Assembly: GCF_030674635.1 (NCBI RefSeq) | Contig: NZ_CP089978.1 | Span: forward strand, 1,240,001-1,304,000 | Source of the DNA: Moraxella sp. ZY210820 | GTDB lineage: Bacteria > Pseudomonadota > Gammaproteobacteria > Pseudomonadales > Moraxellaceae | Length of the DNA: 64,000 nucleotides | Direction of reading: 5' to 3' | Part shown: one piece after another, positions 8,979-17,346 of the stretch | Numbering within the stretch: the first letter of the stretch is position 1 | How the letters are laid out: every line of letters starts with the position of its first letter | Program-made: the position numbers and the translations under genes | The notes under the pieces: model-generated | The model's input: the letters and a program-made list of their open reading frames with translations, nothing else | Databases searched by the model: none | What the model was told of the DNA's origin: nothing

Positions 8979-10370
8979 ATGTATCCAAATATTTCTATTG
9001 CCGAATTTGACCCAGAAATTGCTCAAGCAATGGCGTTAGAAAGTCAGCGTCAAGAAGATCATATCGAGTTAATTGCATCTGAAAACTACTGTTCTCCAGC
9101 AGTAATGGAAGCTCAAGGTTCAAAATTAACCAATAAATATGCGGAAGGTTATCCAGCAAAACGTTATTATGGTGGTTGTGAACACGTTGATGTGATTGAA
9201 CAATTAGCCATTGACCGTGCAAAAGAGTTATTTGGTGCTGATTATGCGAACGTACAACCGCACGCAGGTTCTCAAGCAAACTCTGCGGTCTATTTGGCAT
9301 TATTAGAAGCAGGCGATACTGTGTTAGGTATGAGCTTAGCTCACGGTGGACACTTAACACACGGTGCAAAAGTAAGTTTCTCTGGTAAAACTTATAACGC
9401 TGTTCAATATGGTTTAAACCCTGAAACTGGCGAAATTGATTATGAAGAAGTTGAACGTTTAGCTTTAGAACATAAACCAAAAATGATTGTGGCTGGTTTC
9501 TCTGCATACAGTCGTGTTATTGATTGGCAACGTTTTCGTGATATTGCAGATAAAGTAGGTGCTTATTTATTTGTTGATATGGCACACGTTGCAGGTTTAG
9601 TAGCAGCAGGTGTTTATCCTAGCCCAGTACAAATCGCTGATGTAACAACTACAACCACACACAAAACCTTGCGTGGTCCACGTTCTGGCTTAATTTTGGC
9701 GAAGAAAAACGAAGAGATTGAGAAAAAATTACAATCTGCAGTATTCCCAGGTAATCAAGGTGGTCCTTTAATGCACGCTATCGCGGCAAAAGCTATTTGC
9801 TTTAAAGAAGCAATGGCACCTGAATACAAAGCATATCAACAACAAGTGGTTAAAAATGCTCAAGCAATGGCTGAAGTGTTAATCGCTCGTGGTTATGACA
9901 TCGTTTCTGGCGGTACGGATAATCATTTATTCTTATTATCTTTAATCAAACAAGATATTACAGGTAAAGATGCTGATGCATGGCTAGGTCAAGCACATAT
10001 CACAGTAAACAAAAATACTGTACCAAATGACCCACGTTCTCCATTTGTAACATCTGGTATTCGTATTGGTACGCCTGCAGTAACAACACGTGGTTTTGGT
10101 GAAGCTGAAGTGCGTGAATTAGCAGGTTGGATTGCTGATGTATTAGATAGTAAAGGTGATGAAAAAGTCATTGCTGAAGTACAAGCAAAAGTGGCTGAAG
10201 TGTGTGCTAAATTCCCTGTTTATGCCAATAAATCATCAAAAGCTCAAGAATTATTTGACCGTGTGAATCATTTTATTGATGAACAAGCCAACCAACACGA
10301 AGTTGTTGCAATTGCTAAACAAAAAGTTGGTGAGCTTTATGAAAAAATGAATAAATTGGTAAGCAAATAA
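8979..10370 (+). CDS. glyA: Serine hydroxymethyltransferase with C-terminal extension
   Basis: GlyA converts serine and tetrahydrofolate to glycine and methylene-tetrahydrofolate using PLP. The fold-type I core is complete, with SENYCSP near the N-terminus, [10 protein letters not shown] for substrate binding and the PLP lysine K229 in [15 protein letters not shown]. The family usually ends around residue 417 (FPVYAN). Here the frame runs 46 residues further, to 463. The tail is charged and predicted helical ([12 protein letters not shown] then [12 protein letters not shown]). It could be an appended helical domain or read-through after loss of the normal stop. The gene ends in a strong terminator and is probably monocistronic. 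Confidence 0.95.
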   Translation: MYPNISIAEFDPEIAQAMALESQRQEDHIELIASENYCSPAVMEAQGSKLTNKYAEGYPAKRYYGGCEHVDVIEQLAIDRAKELFGADYANVQPHAGSQANSAVYLALLEAGDTVLGMSLAHGGHLTHGAKVSFSGKTYNAVQYGLNPETGEIDYEEVERLALEHKPKMIVAGFSAYSRVIDWQRFRDIADKVGAYLFVDMAHVAGLVAAGVYPSPVQIADVTTTTTHKTLRGPRSGLILAKKNEEIEKKLQSAVFPGNQGGPLMHAIAAKAICFKEAMAPEYKAYQQQVVKNAQAMAEVLIARGYDIVSGGTDNHLFLLSLIKQDITGKDADAWLGQAHITVNKNTVPNDPRSPFVTSGIRIGTPAVTTRGFGEAEVRELAGWIADVLDSKGDEKVIAEVQAKVAEVCAKFPVYANKSSKAQELFDRVNHFIDEQANQHEVVAIAKQKVGELYEKMNKLVSK

Positions 10371-10389
10371 TCACTTAGCTCAATTTATC

Positions 10390-10432
10390 AAAAACGCTAA
10401 ACATGGATACTATTCAGGTTTAGCGTTTTTTT
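10390..10432 (+). terminator. Intrinsic terminator of glyA
   Basis: An 11-bp stem, AAACGCTAAAC (10392-10402) with GTTTAGCGTTT (10418-10428), is followed by T residues. It lies 20 nt after the glyA stop. Confidence 0.85.
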
Positions 10433-10647
10433 AGGCGTGGTGAACATTGGTTTTTGTTGCTAAAAATGAGAAAAATCGAAGATTTTCAAGGAAAAAGTTG
10501 CAGGCAATATTAAAATCTTGCCAAAATTTTTGACGATGAAAAGCTAGATTTAGCCCCAATATGGTAGAAAGTTAGCACAAAAATATTATAAATAGTCCAA
10601 ATTTAAGCATACTGTTAAAATATGTAACTAATGTTCAACACGCCCTA
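10432..10647. mobile_element. MITE-like element, about 216 bp
   Basis: Imperfect terminal inverted repeats bound this element: TAGGCGTGGTGAACATT on the left (10432-10448) and AATGTTCAACACGCCCTA on the right (10630-10647). The interior has no intact ORF and is AT-rich. A shorter element with the same ends lies at 60396-60480. The left end abuts the glyA terminator. No clear target duplication was seen. The rest of the gap up to prmB holds only AT-rich DNA and the prmB ribosome site. Confidence 0.6.
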
Positions 10648-10730
10648 TATTTATTGTAAAAATAGACTAACCAAAAAGCAAAAAAACAGGTACAATACAC
10701 AATTATCAATGAATATTATCGGAGTTTTAG

Positions 10731-11729
10731 GTGGAATATCCAACCATTTCCCAAGAACATTTACAACAAGCGAGCGAACAACTAAATACCATTCGTGATT
10801 TTATCCGTTTTGGTGTAACGGCTTTACGTCAATATGATGCCCATCTCGGACAAGGCACGCAAGATTATTTTGCAGAAAGCTCGGCTTTGGTACTACAAAC
10901 ACTTTCTTTGGATTGGTCGGCTGACCCTGAAATTTTAGATGCAAAATTATTACAAGCTGAAAAAGATGAATTTTTAGCCTTATTGGAACGCCGTATTAAT
11001 GAGCGTATTCCAACATCATACTTATTAAATTTGGCGTATTTTTGTAATAAACCATTTTATGTTGATGAACGTGTACTTATTCCACGTTCGCCAATCGCTG
11101 AATTGATTAATGCAGGTTTTGCACCTTATTTTAGTGATGAAACTGCTGATAATTTGCACGCTTTACCTGAGGTGCGTTCAAACCATCAACCTGCACGCAT
11201 TTTAGATTTATGTACAGGTTCGGGCTGTATTGCTATTGCGTTGGCGTATGCCTTCCCTGATGCCGAAGTTGATGCAACGGATATTTCTAAAGAAGCTTTA
11301 GAAGTAGCAAGTATTAACGTTGAACATCACAATATGCAGTATCAAGTCGCATTATTAGAGTCAGATTTATTTGATAAAATTCCTGCAGAAAATCAATATG
11401 ATTTAATCGTATCTAATCCACCTTATGTCGATGCAGAAGATATGGCTGATTTACCTGCAGAGTTTTTACACGAGCCAGAATTAGCTTTAGCAGCTGGGCA
11501 AGATGGTTTAGATTTAGTGAAAAAAATGTTGGCAGTGGCAAGCGATTATCTCACAGAAGATGGTTTATTAATCATCGAAGTCGGTAATTCAGAATGGGCA
11601 TTACGTCAGAATTTTAATACGGTTGATTTTCACTGGTTACAATTCCAAAAGGGCGGTTCAGGCATTTTTGCTTTAACTGCAAAACAATGTCGAGAATATA
11701 AAGCGATTTTTGATCAGAGTTTGAACTAA
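10731..11729 (+). CDS. prmB: Ribosomal protein L3 N5-glutamine methyltransferase
   Basis: PrmB (332 aa) methylates a glutamine of ribosomal protein L3 with SAM. Motif I is ILDLCTGSGCIAIALA, the acidic residue after beta-2 is in VDATDIS, and the catalytic NPPY motif lies in VSNPPYVDAEDM. The N-terminal helical domain of the PrmB/PrmC family is present. The EFLHEPELALAAGQDGLD block favours PrmB over PrmC. The start is GTG at 10731 with GGAG at 10721-10724. The downstream small gene starts 29 nt after the stop and may be co-transcribed. Confidence 0.93.
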   Translation: MEYPTISQEHLQQASEQLNTIRDFIRFGVTALRQYDAHLGQGTQDYFAESSALVLQTLSLDWSADPEILDAKLLQAEKDEFLALLERRINERIPTSYLLNLAYFCNKPFYVDERVLIPRSPIAELINAGFAPYFSDETADNLHALPEVRSNHQPARILDLCTGSGCIAIALAYAFPDAEVDATDISKEALEVASINVEHHNMQYQVALLESDLFDKIPAENQYDLIVSNPPYVDAEDMADLPAEFLHEPELALAAGQDGLDLVKKMLAVASDYLTEDGLLIIEVGNSEWALRQNFNTVDFHWLQFQKGGSGIFALTAKQCREYKAIFDQSLN

Positions 11730-11758
11730 TGTTCATCAATATCAAACAGGAGATTTAA

Positions 11759-12007
11759 ATGTTTATAGAATTATCGATGTTACCGTTAGATATTCAACAG
11801 TCGATTATGCAAAATAAACAACCTGTTGATATTGTGAATAATGGCTTATTAATTGCAACGATTATGCCAAATCATCAGCAAAATATCGTTGCAAATAATG
11901 CTTATGATTATTTTTGCAGTTTTGATTATCCTGAGCATATCGCTGATATTGAATTTGAATTGCCAGAACGTAGCCAATTAAATCGACACGATATGGATTT
12001 TGATTGA
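11759..12007 (+). CDS. Small acidic protein, possible antitoxin partner
   Basis: I do not firmly recognise this 82-aa protein. It has no membrane segment and an acidic C-terminus (RHDMDFD). Residues 20-36 read QPVDIVNNGLLIATIMP, which loosely resembles the turn in Phd/YefM antitoxins where a basic or polar residue precedes a hydrophobic strand ending in P. It has a good AGGAG ribosome site and lies 65 nt before a VapD-type gene. A role as the antitoxin for that gene is inference from position and size only. Confidence 0.55.
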   Translation: MFIELSMLPLDIQQSIMQNKQPVDIVNNGLLIATIMPNHQQNIVANNAYDYFCSFDYPEHIADIEFELPERSQLNRHDMDFD

Positions 12008-12072
12008 AATATTTTGGGGATATGCTTTATGGTATCTACAAAGAAAATCAATTTTAATTGGATTAGTATAAA

Positions 12073-12381
12073 ATGTATGGTATTACTATAGTTTTAGATG
12101 AATATGAATTACTAGCATCTATAAAAGATTTGCAAGTAATCCAAAATCTAACAGAGGCTAAAATAGAAATATATCAGACGATTCGTAGAGTGCTTATGCA
12201 AGAAGGCTTTGAATGTATCCATGATGGTTTTTACAGAAATAATGATGAAAATATGTTGAGTGTAACTAAAGCTATGTCTGCCTTACGCTCACATATTGGT
12301 GATACATTATGTATAAAATCTGTTCATGTTTTTAAAGTCAGTCAATGGTCGGATTTTACAAGTTTTATTAACCAAATTTAA
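12073..12381 (+). CDS. vapD: VapD-family (Cas2-like) protein, possible toxin
   Basis: This 102-aa protein matches VapD in layout: MY at the N-terminus, a central GFxxxHDGFYRNN turn, TKAMSALRSHIG, and the C-terminal FKVSQWSDFTSFI. VapD proteins have a Cas2-like ferredoxin fold, and some are endoribonucleases. Known members read MYAIAFDL with Asp7. Here the start is MYGITIVLDE, so position 7 is Val and the nearest acid is Asp9. Activity is therefore uncertain. The upstream 82-aa gene is a candidate antitoxin. aroC follows 16 nt downstream with its own strong ribosome site. Confidence 0.7.
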   Translation: MYGITIVLDEYELLASIKDLQVIQNLTEAKIEIYQTIRRVLMQEGFECIHDGFYRNNDENMLSVTKAMSALRSHIGDTLCIKSVHVFKVSQWSDFTSFINQI

Positions 12382-12397
12382 ATAGGAGGTTATATTT

Positions 12398-13486
12398 ATG
12401 TCAGGCAACAGTATTGGTAAATTATTTACAGTAACGACTTGTGGCGAATCACACGGTGTAGGTTTAATGGCGATTGTGGACGGTGTACCACCAAATTTAG
12501 CATTGTGCGAAGCAGATTTACAAGCCGAACTCGACCGCCGTAAACCGGGTACAAGTAAATTTGCTACCCAACGTAAAGAAGATGATATTGTCGAAATTAT
12601 TTCTGGGGTGTTTGAAGGCAAAACCACAGGTACACCAATCGGTTTATTAATCCGTAATACTGACCAAAAATCCAAAGATTATGGCAATATTGCTGAAACC
12701 TTCCGCCCAAATCATGCCGATTACACTTATAGCATGAAATACGGTTTCCGTGATTATCGTGGTGGTGGTCGTTCATCTGCTCGTGAAACGGCAATGCGTG
12801 TGGCGGCTGGAGCGATTGCTAAAAAATATTTAGCGGAAAAATTTGGCATTGTCATTCGTGGTCATGTCACACAAATTGGTACAGAAAAAGCAGAAAAATT
12901 AGATTGGAACATTGTCAATGAAAATCCATTTTTCTGTGGCGATGTCGATGCTATTCCACGTTTTGAAAAATTAGTCACCTCATTGCGTGAACAGGGTACA
13001 AGTTGCGGTGCAAAATTAGAAATTTTTGCCGAAAATGTGCCAGTCGGTTGGGGGGAGCCAGTATTTGACCGTTTAGATGCGGATATTGCCCATGCGATGA
13101 TGTCGATTAACGCAGTAAAAGCGGTAGAAATTGGTGATGGTTTTGCTGTTGCGGAACAATTTGGACATGAAAGCCGAGACGAATTGACACCAAATGGTTT
13201 TAGTGCTAATCATGCTGGTGGGATTTTAGGTGGGATTTCAAGTGGTCAAACTATTCGAGTAGCAATTGCATTAAAACCAACAGCTAGCATTACCACTGCA
13301 GGAAAAACCATCAATTTAAAAGGTGAAGCAGTTGATGTGATTACCAAAGGTCGTCATGACCCTTGTGTAGGTGTGCGTGCAACACCGATTGCCGAAGCCA
13401 TGTTAGCGATAGTATTACTTGACCATTTCTTACGCCATCGTGGGCAAAATGGAGATGTGGTACAGCCGTTGAAGCCGATTGCGTAA
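12398..13486 (+). CDS. aroC: Chorismate synthase
   Basis: AroC (362 aa) converts EPSP to chorismate, the last common step to aromatic amino acids, and needs reduced FMN. The N-terminal signature [18 protein letters not shown] is intact. The block [20 protein letters not shown], the GGISSGQ loop and the C-terminal [17 protein letters not shown] are also present. A strong TAGGAGG ribosome site lies 8 nt upstream of the ATG. Confidence 0.97.
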   Translation: MSGNSIGKLFTVTTCGESHGVGLMAIVDGVPPNLALCEADLQAELDRRKPGTSKFATQRKEDDIVEIISGVFEGKTTGTPIGLLIRNTDQKSKDYGNIAETFRPNHADYTYSMKYGFRDYRGGGRSSARETAMRVAAGAIAKKYLAEKFGIVIRGHVTQIGTEKAEKLDWNIVNENPFFCGDVDAIPRFEKLVTSLREQGTSCGAKLEIFAENVPVGWGEPVFDRLDADIAHAMMSINAVKAVEIGDGFAVAEQFGHESRDELTPNGFSANHAGGILGGISSGQTIRVAIALKPTASITTAGKTINLKGEAVDVITKGRHDPCVGVRATPIAEAMLAIVLLDHFLRHRGQNGDVVQPLKPIA

Positions 13487-13522
13487 ATTGGGGTAAAAGC
13501 ATTGATGATTGATGAATTTACG

Positions 13523-13584
13523 TCATTCTCAACTCATGATAACGTATTGATTTTTATTAGGGCGTATGCAATACGCCCCTACGG
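13523..13584. repeat. REP-like palindrome with flanking repeat arm
   Basis: The perfect palindrome GGGCGTAT-gca-ATACGCCC (13560-13578) is followed by CTACG. The preceding segment beginning TCATTCTCAA (13523) aligns with the left arm of the composite repeat at 34638. This is one of several dispersed copies in the window. Confidence 0.65.
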
Positions 13585-13676
13585 ATTAGTGGTAAATTTT
13601 GTGGCAATTTTCAAGTTGAATAGGTATAGTTGGTGAGCAATGCCGATTTTTCTAAAATACAAGTTGGGTGAATAAA

Positions 13677-14492
13677 ATGAAGATAGATATGACATCAGAT
13701 TATATTGGAGATGCGGTTAAATGGAAGAATTTAATGACACATCTCCTAGATCATCAGGCAGATAATTTAGAAGAATTTTTCTATTTTGATTTAAGTTTAA
13801 TTATTAAGTTAAAAGATTATTGGGAAAATGTATTGAAAAATTCATATTTTTCAATACCTAATGACATTTCTATCAAATTACCTCCTTCTTATGTAGATTT
13901 ATGGGAATCAGGATTAATATTGTTCTTTGATAGGTTTTTTGCTTTATTGAGTGAATATCATCAAAATCTTGACTTAAAAGGCGATAATATTATAAATATG
14001 TATACATTTTATTATCCTACTAAATTACAAAAACTAAAAGACTATGTAGGTAGAGAAGAAAATGGTTACAAATACAGGGGAGAGATATTTGTAGAAGACT
14101 ATAATGATGATGAGCTTTTTGAATTTGAAAATTTTGAAAGTATCTATCTTGATTATGCTAATTTAGATCCTTTCACAACACCACCTGCACCGAATTTTGA
14201 TACACTTATAAATAGCTATGTTGTTGCAGATGGTGGATTTACTTATAATTGTGATATTTGTCTAATTTATGAAAATGTTCAATTTTTAGATGGCGAATGT
14301 GAATCAATAATATATAGTTATGATGATGGCTTTTTTAGATATAAATCTTTTGCAGAACTTTTTGTGAATCATTGTTTAAATTATTTTTATAAACATATAG
14401 AGCATAAAGATGGTATAAATTCCTATCTGGAGCAAGAAAATATGTTTAGAAATTTATTTGATGAAAAAGTTATTTGCAATTCAAGTGAATAA
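13677..14492 (+). CDS. Hypothetical protein, possibly SMI1/KNR4-like
   Basis: I do not recognise this 271-aa protein with confidence. It has no signal peptide or membrane helix, is acidic, and is rich in aromatic residues. The IPNDISIKLPPSYVDLWESG segment and a later NFDTLINSYVVADGGF region faintly recall the SUKH (SMI1/KNR4) superfamily found among immunity proteins. No toxin gene is next to it. Codon choice looks more AT-rich than neighbours, so it may be an acquired gene. The ATG at 13677 follows a GGGTGA sequence. A GTG at 13668 is the alternative start. Confidence 0.5.
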   Translation: MKIDMTSDYIGDAVKWKNLMTHLLDHQADNLEEFFYFDLSLIIKLKDYWENVLKNSYFSIPNDISIKLPPSYVDLWESGLILFFDRFFALLSEYHQNLDLKGDNIINMYTFYYPTKLQKLKDYVGREENGYKYRGEIFVEDYNDDELFEFENFESIYLDYANLDPFTTPPAPNFDTLINSYVVADGGFTYNCDICLIYENVQFLDGECESIIYSYDDGFFRYKSFAELFVNHCLNYFYKHIEHKDGINSYLEQENMFRNLFDEKVICNSSE

Positions 14493-14503
14493 GAGATATT
14501 GTG

Positions 14504-14785
14504 ATGAAATTATTAATCATTACAATGATTTTACATCTGGTTTATTATCTAGGTTTAGATTTATTGTATGTTAATTTTTCGAGTGTCAAAACTATGCCTG
14601 ATTGGGCATTTTGGTTGATACAAAGTGTGATATTTTTTCCTTTATATTTAAAAGCATTACTCGGCATTCATGATAAAAAATGGTTAGCTGGATTATTGGC
14701 TTTCATTTCTTTTATTATCATCAGTTTATTGAGTGCTGTTATCATGCTCCTATTCCATATTTATATACTCAAAGCACCTTTATAA
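14504..14785 (+). CDS. Small membrane protein, unknown function
   Basis: This 93-aa protein is almost entirely hydrophobic. Three membrane helices are evident: LLIITMILHLVYYLGL, FWLIQSVIFFPLYLKAL and LLAFISFIIISLLSAVIMLL. A short charged loop, HDKKW, lies between helices 2 and 3. It starts 11 nt after the preceding gene and may be co-transcribed with it and with ybaK. GTG at 14501 is an alternative start. I cannot name a family. Confidence 0.55.
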   Translation: MKLLIITMILHLVYYLGLDLLYVNFSSVKTMPDWAFWLIQSVIFFPLYLKALLGIHDKKWLAGLLAFISFIIISLLSAVIMLLFHIYILKAPL

Positions 14786-14798
14786 GGAATAATATACG

Positions 14799-15269
14799 AT
14801 GACCCCTGCCTGTTTACTCTTAAAAAAGTCAAAAATTGATTTTAGCATTCATGAATATGACCATGATCCCAATAATCAAAATTTTGGGCAAGAAGCAGTA
14901 GAAAAATTAGGCTTATCGGCTGATGAAGTATTTAAAACACTATTAGTTACTGATGGCAAAAATTATTTTGTGGCAGTGTTACCTGTTAATTATCAATTAA
15001 ATCTAGGTAAAATGGCAAAAGCAGTTGGTGTCAAAAAAGTACAAATGGCGGATATTGCCGATGCCCAACGCATTACAGGCTATTTAGTCGGTGGCATTAG
15101 TCCTTTAGCACAGAAAAAACGCTTAAAAACCATTATTGCTAAACAAGCTCAAAACTTAGCTAAAATGTATATCAGTGGTGGTAAACGTGGTTTAGATATT
15201 GGTATTCAACCAAATGATTTAATCAGTATTTTAAATGCACAATTTGCCGATGTGATTGATAATTCATAA
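14799..15269 (+). CDS. ybaK: Cys-tRNA(Pro)/Cys-tRNA(Cys) deacylase YbaK
   Basis: YbaK (156 aa) is a trans-editing factor that hydrolyses cysteine wrongly attached to tRNA-Pro. The single YbaK/ProRS-insertion domain fills the protein. The catalytic-lysine region is VFKTLLV, and the conserved [15 protein letters not shown] and [10 protein letters not shown] loops are present. An AAGGA ribosome site precedes the ATG. It forms a likely string with maf (35-nt gap). Confidence 0.93.
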   Translation: MTPACLLLKKSKIDFSIHEYDHDPNNQNFGQEAVEKLGLSADEVFKTLLVTDGKNYFVAVLPVNYQLNLGKMAKAVGVKKVQMADIADAQRITGYLVGGISPLAQKKRLKTIIAKQAQNLAKMYISGGKRGLDIGIQPNDLISILNAQFADVIDNS

Positions 15270-15304
15270 CTTTATCATCACAGCAATACACATAAGAGTA
15301 AATC

Positions 15305-15898
15305 ATGACCCAAAAAACATTGATACTGGCATCTTCAAGTAGCACTCGTAAACAATTACTTGACCGTTTGTATTTAGATTATCAAACCATCAGCCCAGAT
15401 ATAGATGAACAACCCAAAGCTCATGAAACCGCTGATGAATTAGCCTATCGTTTAGCCTATGAAAAAGCTTATGTAATTGCTCAACAGTATCCGCAGGCAA
15501 TTGTCATTGGTTCAGACCAAGTCGCTTGGCGTGAATCACAACCTTATGATTTTTTAGGAAAGCCTTTAACTGTAGAAAATGCAATACAACAATTAAAACA
15601 AAGTAGCAGTAAAACGGTCTATTTTTCTACTGGATTAAGTGTACAATGTATAGCGATGAATTTTAATCATACCCTTGTAGAACATTATCAAGTTAAATTT
15701 CGCCAATTAAATCTTGAGGAAATTCAACGCTATATTGCTATGGATAATCCGCTACATTGTGCAGGGAGCTTTAAATGTGAAAGTTTAGGTATCAGTTTAT
15801 TTGAACATTTACAAGGTCATGATTTTACCAGTTTAATGGGTTTACCTTTAATTCAATTATGCAAAATTTTACGAGAAATGGGTTATCATTTGCCATAA
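15305..15898 (+). CDS. maf: Maf-family nucleotide pyrophosphatase (YceF-like)
   Basis: This 197-aa cytoplasmic enzyme removes pyrophosphate from non-canonical or modified nucleoside triphosphates. The N-terminal ILASSSSTRKQLLDRL phosphate-binding motif, SPDIDE, GSDQVAW and C-terminal MGLPLIQLCKILREMGY are all diagnostic of Maf. Replacement of the third position after SDQ by Ala-Trp fits the YceF (m7GTP) branch better than YhdE. I infer the substrate only from this. Confidence 0.9.
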   Translation: MTQKTLILASSSSTRKQLLDRLYLDYQTISPDIDEQPKAHETADELAYRLAYEKAYVIAQQYPQAIVIGSDQVAWRESQPYDFLGKPLTVENAIQQLKQSSSKTVYFSTGLSVQCIAMNFNHTLVEHYQVKFRQLNLEEIQRYIAMDNPLHCAGSFKCESLGISLFEHLQGHDFTSLMGLPLIQLCKILREMGYHLP

Positions 15899-15950
15899 AA
15901 TCCGTTTTATTGAGCCTAATTTTGTTATAATAAAAAAAATCTTTTGAGAG

Positions 15951-17147
15951 ATGATGATGAATACACTTCCTTTAGACGTTTTAGGTCAAATTACCGCAGA
16001 ACAATTTTTAAACGAATACTGGCAAAAAAAACCACTTTTGGTGCGTAACGCTTTGCCTGAAGTCATCGGCTTGCTTGAGCCTGATGATATTTTACAACTA
16101 GCACTAGAAGATAATGTACCTGCTCGTTTGATTGAACAGCACGGTGAACAACATGACCAATGGCAACTTAAATGTTCGCCTTTAAGCAAAAAAGACTTTA
16201 AAAAACTTCCGCCATATTGGACGTTATTGGTGCAAGCCCTTGACCATCATAGTTTTGATATTGCTGAATTGTGGCAGAAATTTTTCTTTTTACCACAATG
16301 GCGACGTGATGACATTATGATTTCTTATGCCCCGCAAGGTGGTTCAGTAGGACAACATTTTGATTATTATGATGTTTTCTTAGTACAAGCCTATGGACAA
16401 CGCCGTTGGCAACTCGGTCAAATGTGTGATGCTCAAAGTGAATTTGTACCTAATCAACCCTTAAAATTATTACCAGAAATGCAAGTTTGGTTTGATGAAG
16501 TGTTAAATGAAGGCGATTTATTGTATGTTCCACCGGGTTTATCGCACTATGGTGTGGCCGAAAATGAATGTCTTACCCTATCATTCGGTTTCCGTATGCC
16601 CAATATCGCCAATATGATGGATAGAGCCAGCGACCAATTCGCTGACCAAGCCATCATGAAAAACCCTGTGGTAGATATTGCTCGACAAAATGTGCAAGCC
16701 ATTGGTGAAATTACCACACATGAACTTGATGATTTAAAAGCTAAATTATTGCAACAATTACAACAAGGTGATGAGTTTAATCGGGCTATTATGGCACTTA
16801 TGAGTGAACCAAAATATGCCGATAATTTACCTGAACCAGATGAAATTGAATTAGACGAATTACAAGACTATTGGCAACAAGGCTATTTATTACAAATTGA
16901 ACCTGCAAGTCGTTTATTGTACCGTCAGTTAAATAATGGCGAGTTAGAATTTTGGGCAAATGGCGAATTGTTATGTTTAAGTCCATCATCTCATCATTTA
17001 TTTAAAATGTTGGCTGATGGTGAAACATTACAGTGCGTCATACATGGACAAATTGATGATGATACTGCCCAAGATATTGTCGATATGATTAATCAAGCGG
17101 TATTAATTGTTAGCGACCCAAATGATGATGATTTTGAAGACGAATAA
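15951..17147 (+). CDS. roxA: Ribosomal protein L16 arginine 3-hydroxylase
   Basis: RoxA/YcfD (398 aa) is a 2-oxoglutarate/iron oxygenase that hydroxylates an arginine of ribosomal protein L16. The cupin/JmjC domain carries the iron-binding HxD in GQHFDYYDVF and the distal histidine in PPGLSHYGVA. The C-terminal winged-helix region is of normal length. Three consecutive ATG codons start the gene (MMMN), and I took the first, downstream of GAGAG. A TATAAT at 15926-15931 is a candidate -10 element. A terminator follows. Confidence 0.92.
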   Translation: MMMNTLPLDVLGQITAEQFLNEYWQKKPLLVRNALPEVIGLLEPDDILQLALEDNVPARLIEQHGEQHDQWQLKCSPLSKKDFKKLPPYWTLLVQALDHHSFDIAELWQKFFFLPQWRRDDIMISYAPQGGSVGQHFDYYDVFLVQAYGQRRWQLGQMCDAQSEFVPNQPLKLLPEMQVWFDEVLNEGDLLYVPPGLSHYGVAENECLTLSFGFRMPNIANMMDRASDQFADQAIMKNPVVDIARQNVQAIGEITTHELDDLKAKLLQQLQQGDEFNRAIMALMSEPKYADNLPEPDEIELDELQDYWQQGYLLQIEPASRLLYRQLNNGELEFWANGELLCLSPSSHHLFKMLADGETLQCVIHGQIDDDTAQDIVDMINQAVLIVSDPNDDDFEDE

Positions 17148-17166
17148 ATTATCATCGTTCTAATTC

Positions 17167-17200
17167 AAAAATGGTGCATATCACAATACACCATTTTTAT
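17167..17200 (+). terminator. Intrinsic terminator of roxA
   Basis: A 10-bp stem, AAAAATGGTG (17167-17176) with CACCATTTTT (17189-17198), has a 12-nt loop and ends in T residues. Confidence 0.75.
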
Positions 17201-17245
17201 ATAGCCAAATAACTTAAAAATTGGTACAAAATTCACCATAGTATC

Positions 17246-17312
17246 GTAGGGGCGAATTATATTCACCCAATAAACACAAGGTCTGCACAGGGCAAATGTG
17301 ATTTGCCCCTAC
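17246..17312. repeat. Pair of inverted REP-like units
   Basis: Unit 1 reads GTAGGGGCGAAT-tat-ATTCACCC (17246-17268). Unit 2, in opposite orientation, reads GGGCAAAT-gtg-ATTTGCCCCTAC (17290-17312). They share the GTAGGGGC end and sit between the convergent genes roxA and ybbP. Confidence 0.75.
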
Positions 17313-17346
17313 AAAACTGTATTAATTTTTAGGTTGAGTGAGTATA

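Noticed and set aside
8995-9507. 170-aa reverse-strand frame over glyA
   Set aside because: Shadow of glyA; composition is dominated by L, H and Q as expected from reverse reading of this codon usage.
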